Below are positions 62,855 through 64,000 of a stretch of 64,000 nt of DNA, in pieces. Within the stretch, counting starts at the first letter, position 1, and each line of letters begins with the position of its first letter. The notes under the pieces are model-generated. The model had not been told where the DNA came from. It saw only the letters and a program-made list of their open reading frames with translations, and did not search any database. This DNA comes from Niastella yeongjuensis (GTDB lineage Bacteria; Bacteroidota; Bacteroidia; Chitinophagales; Chitinophagaceae): contig NZ_FOCZ01000017.1 in assembly GCF_900110245.1 (NCBI RefSeq), forward strand, positions 1-64,000, in the 5' to 3' direction. Position numbers and translations under genes: made by a program.

Positions 62855-64000
62855 ATGTATTCTCCCGACCAAACAAAAGCTTTACAAAAGCTGACTACCG
62901 GTTTAATGGAAAAGAACTCGCAAGGTCATATAACCGACAAAGACATTGAGTCACTGCGGGATGCATTGCGTTTCCATGAACACCGGTACTATATCCTGAA
63001 CGATCCTTTGATTGCCGATTTCGAATACGACCAACTATATAAGGCACTCGAGAAACTGGAAACGGAGAACCCAGCATTACGTACACCTGATTCACCTACC
63101 CAGCGGGTAGCTAAAGAGCTTACCAAAGAGTTTCCAACAGTATCGCACCTGGTGCCTATGTTATCGCTCGATAACTCGTACAACGCCGATGACCTGGTTG
63201 ACTTCGACCGCCGGGCAAGGGAACTGGCCAAAGTAGACGTGCTGGAATATTGTGTAGAACCCAAGTTCGACGGGGCCAGTATTTCATTGATATTTGAAAA
63301 AGACATGCTGGCACGCGGTGCTACCCGGGGCAACGGGGTACAGGGCGATGACATTACAACCAACATAAAACAGATCAGGTCTATCCCATTATCTGCAGCC
63401 ATCTCAAAATATGGTCTCGAGCAGTTAGAGATCAGGGGCGAAGTGTTAATGACCAAACAAAACTTCAAGAAGTACAACGACCAGCTGGCCGAACAAAACC
63501 TGCCGCCACTGGCCAATCCCCGCAATGCGGCCGCCGGCACTTTGCGCATAAAGGACCCAAAGGAGGTGAGTAAACGAAACCTGGAAGCTTTTTTATACCA
63601 TGTAAGTCATTATACCCAGTTACCCGGTAAAGACGTCGATCCTATACTGAATACCCACAGCGGTTGCCTGACCATGTTATGGGAACTTGGCTTCCGCAGC
63701 CCGTTGAAAGAAAAGAAAGTGCTGAATGGCATTGAAGCGGTAATTGCCTATTGTCATGAATTTGAGCAACAACGCGATGACCTGCCTTACGAGATAGATG
63801 GCATGGTAATAAAAGTGAACGACATTCACCTGCACGACGTGCTGGGTATGACCACCCATCACCCGCGCTGGGCCATTGCTTATAAATTCAAGGCACGTCA
63901 GGCTACCAGTAAATTAAGGGCCGTTGAATTTCAGGTTGGCCGTACCGGTTCGGTTACCCCTGTTGCCAAGATCGATCCCGTACCAATCGGTGGTGTTACA
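62855..64000 (+). CDS. ligA: NAD-dependent DNA ligase LigA, N-terminal part (3' end outside window)
   Basis: LigA seals nicks in replication and repair using NAD+. The frame is open from the ATG at 62,855 to the window end (382 codons). It has the Ia domain (YYILNDPLIADFEYDQL, about residues 48-64), the SPTQRV motif, PMLSLDNSY, and the adenylation site with catalytic Lys in EPKFDGASI (about 135-143). It continues with ATRGNGVQGDDIT, RGEVLM, NPRNAAAGTLR and the start of the OB-fold. All motifs seen are intact. The remaining zinc-finger, HhH and BRCT domains must lie beyond the window. Confidence 0.97.
   Translation, partial: MYSPDQTKALQKLTTGLMEKNSQGHITDKDIESLRDALRFHEHRYYILNDPLIADFEYDQLYKALEKLETENPALRTPDSPTQRVAKELTKEFPTVSHLVPMLSLDNSYNADDLVDFDRRARELAKVDVLEYCVEPKFDGASISLIFEKDMLARGATRGNGVQGDDITTNIKQIRSIPLSAAISKYGLEQLEIRGEVLMTKQNFKKYNDQLAEQNLPPLANPRNAAAGTLRIKDPKEVSKRNLEAFLYHVSHYTQLPGKDVDPILNTHSGCLTMLWELGFRSPLKEKKVLNGIEAVIAYCHEFEQQRDDLPYEIDGMVIKVNDIHLHDVLGMTTHHPRWAIAYKFKARQATSKLRAVEFQVGRTGSVTPVAKIDPVPIGGVT

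Noticed and set aside
1-64000. CRISPR array, rRNA operon or prophage structural genes
   Set aside because: No spaced direct-repeat array, no rRNA sequence and no capsid, tail or terminase genes were seen.

Overview
The window looks like a chromosomal segment of a Bacteroidota bacterium, most likely a Chitinophagaceae member (Niastella/Chitinophaga-like). The grounds are a SusC/SusD pair with FG-GAP lipoproteins, promoters of the Bacteroidota type (TTTG, 18-19 nt, TAnnTTTG), a split MetH, ribosomal protein THX, a DUF4286 gene and a tRNA without an encoded CCA. These are family-level recognitions made by eye; no database was searched.

Positions 1-18,470 are accessory DNA. The 3' end of an IS66-family element sits inside a broken kinase-like gene (330-694). 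A 21-nt copy of the 3' end of tRNA-Arg(CCT) lies at 750-770, and the intact tRNA is at 18,398-18,469. The two copies bracket about 17.6 kb that looks like a composite integrative element: a restriction-modification-like cassette (C5 methyltransferase, Xre regulator, an unrecognised 538-aa protein, Vsr), a bifunctional-nuclease (DUF151) gene, a recD-recC-recB operon, a frameshifted integrase and an intact integrase. Two decayed integrase fragments (about 4,575 and 14,640) point to repeated integration. The genes between these marks (DUF151, recBCD) may be cargo or trapped chromosomal genes.

Positions 18,700-46,900 are mostly core genes. They include DinB-like and VOC proteins, a TPR membrane protein, a two-component system (NtrC-type regulator plus hybrid kinase), a UvrD-type helicase with a C-terminal Fe-S-like nuclease, an Ig-like lipoprotein, recR, split metH, a LOG-family protein, exonuclease III, HU, THX (36 aa), pdxH, and the operon rplM-rpsI-rpsB-tsf with pyrH. 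MetH carries two in-frame copies of a GC-rich 25-nt repeat. RpsB ends in a Gly/Arg/Asn-rich tail of about 54 residues.

Positions 46,900-64,000 hold a VWA lipoprotein downstream region with 11-bp-period repeats, a DUF6932/Xre pair resembling a toxin-antitoxin module, an HD phosphohydrolase, and a nutrient-uptake operon read leftward (SusC, SusD, two giant FG-GAP/ASPIC lipoproteins). A NUDIX-winged-helix regulator of the NrtR/AraR type lies upstream of that operon. The window ends inside ligA.

Positions of short sites were counted by hand and may be off by one or two bases.
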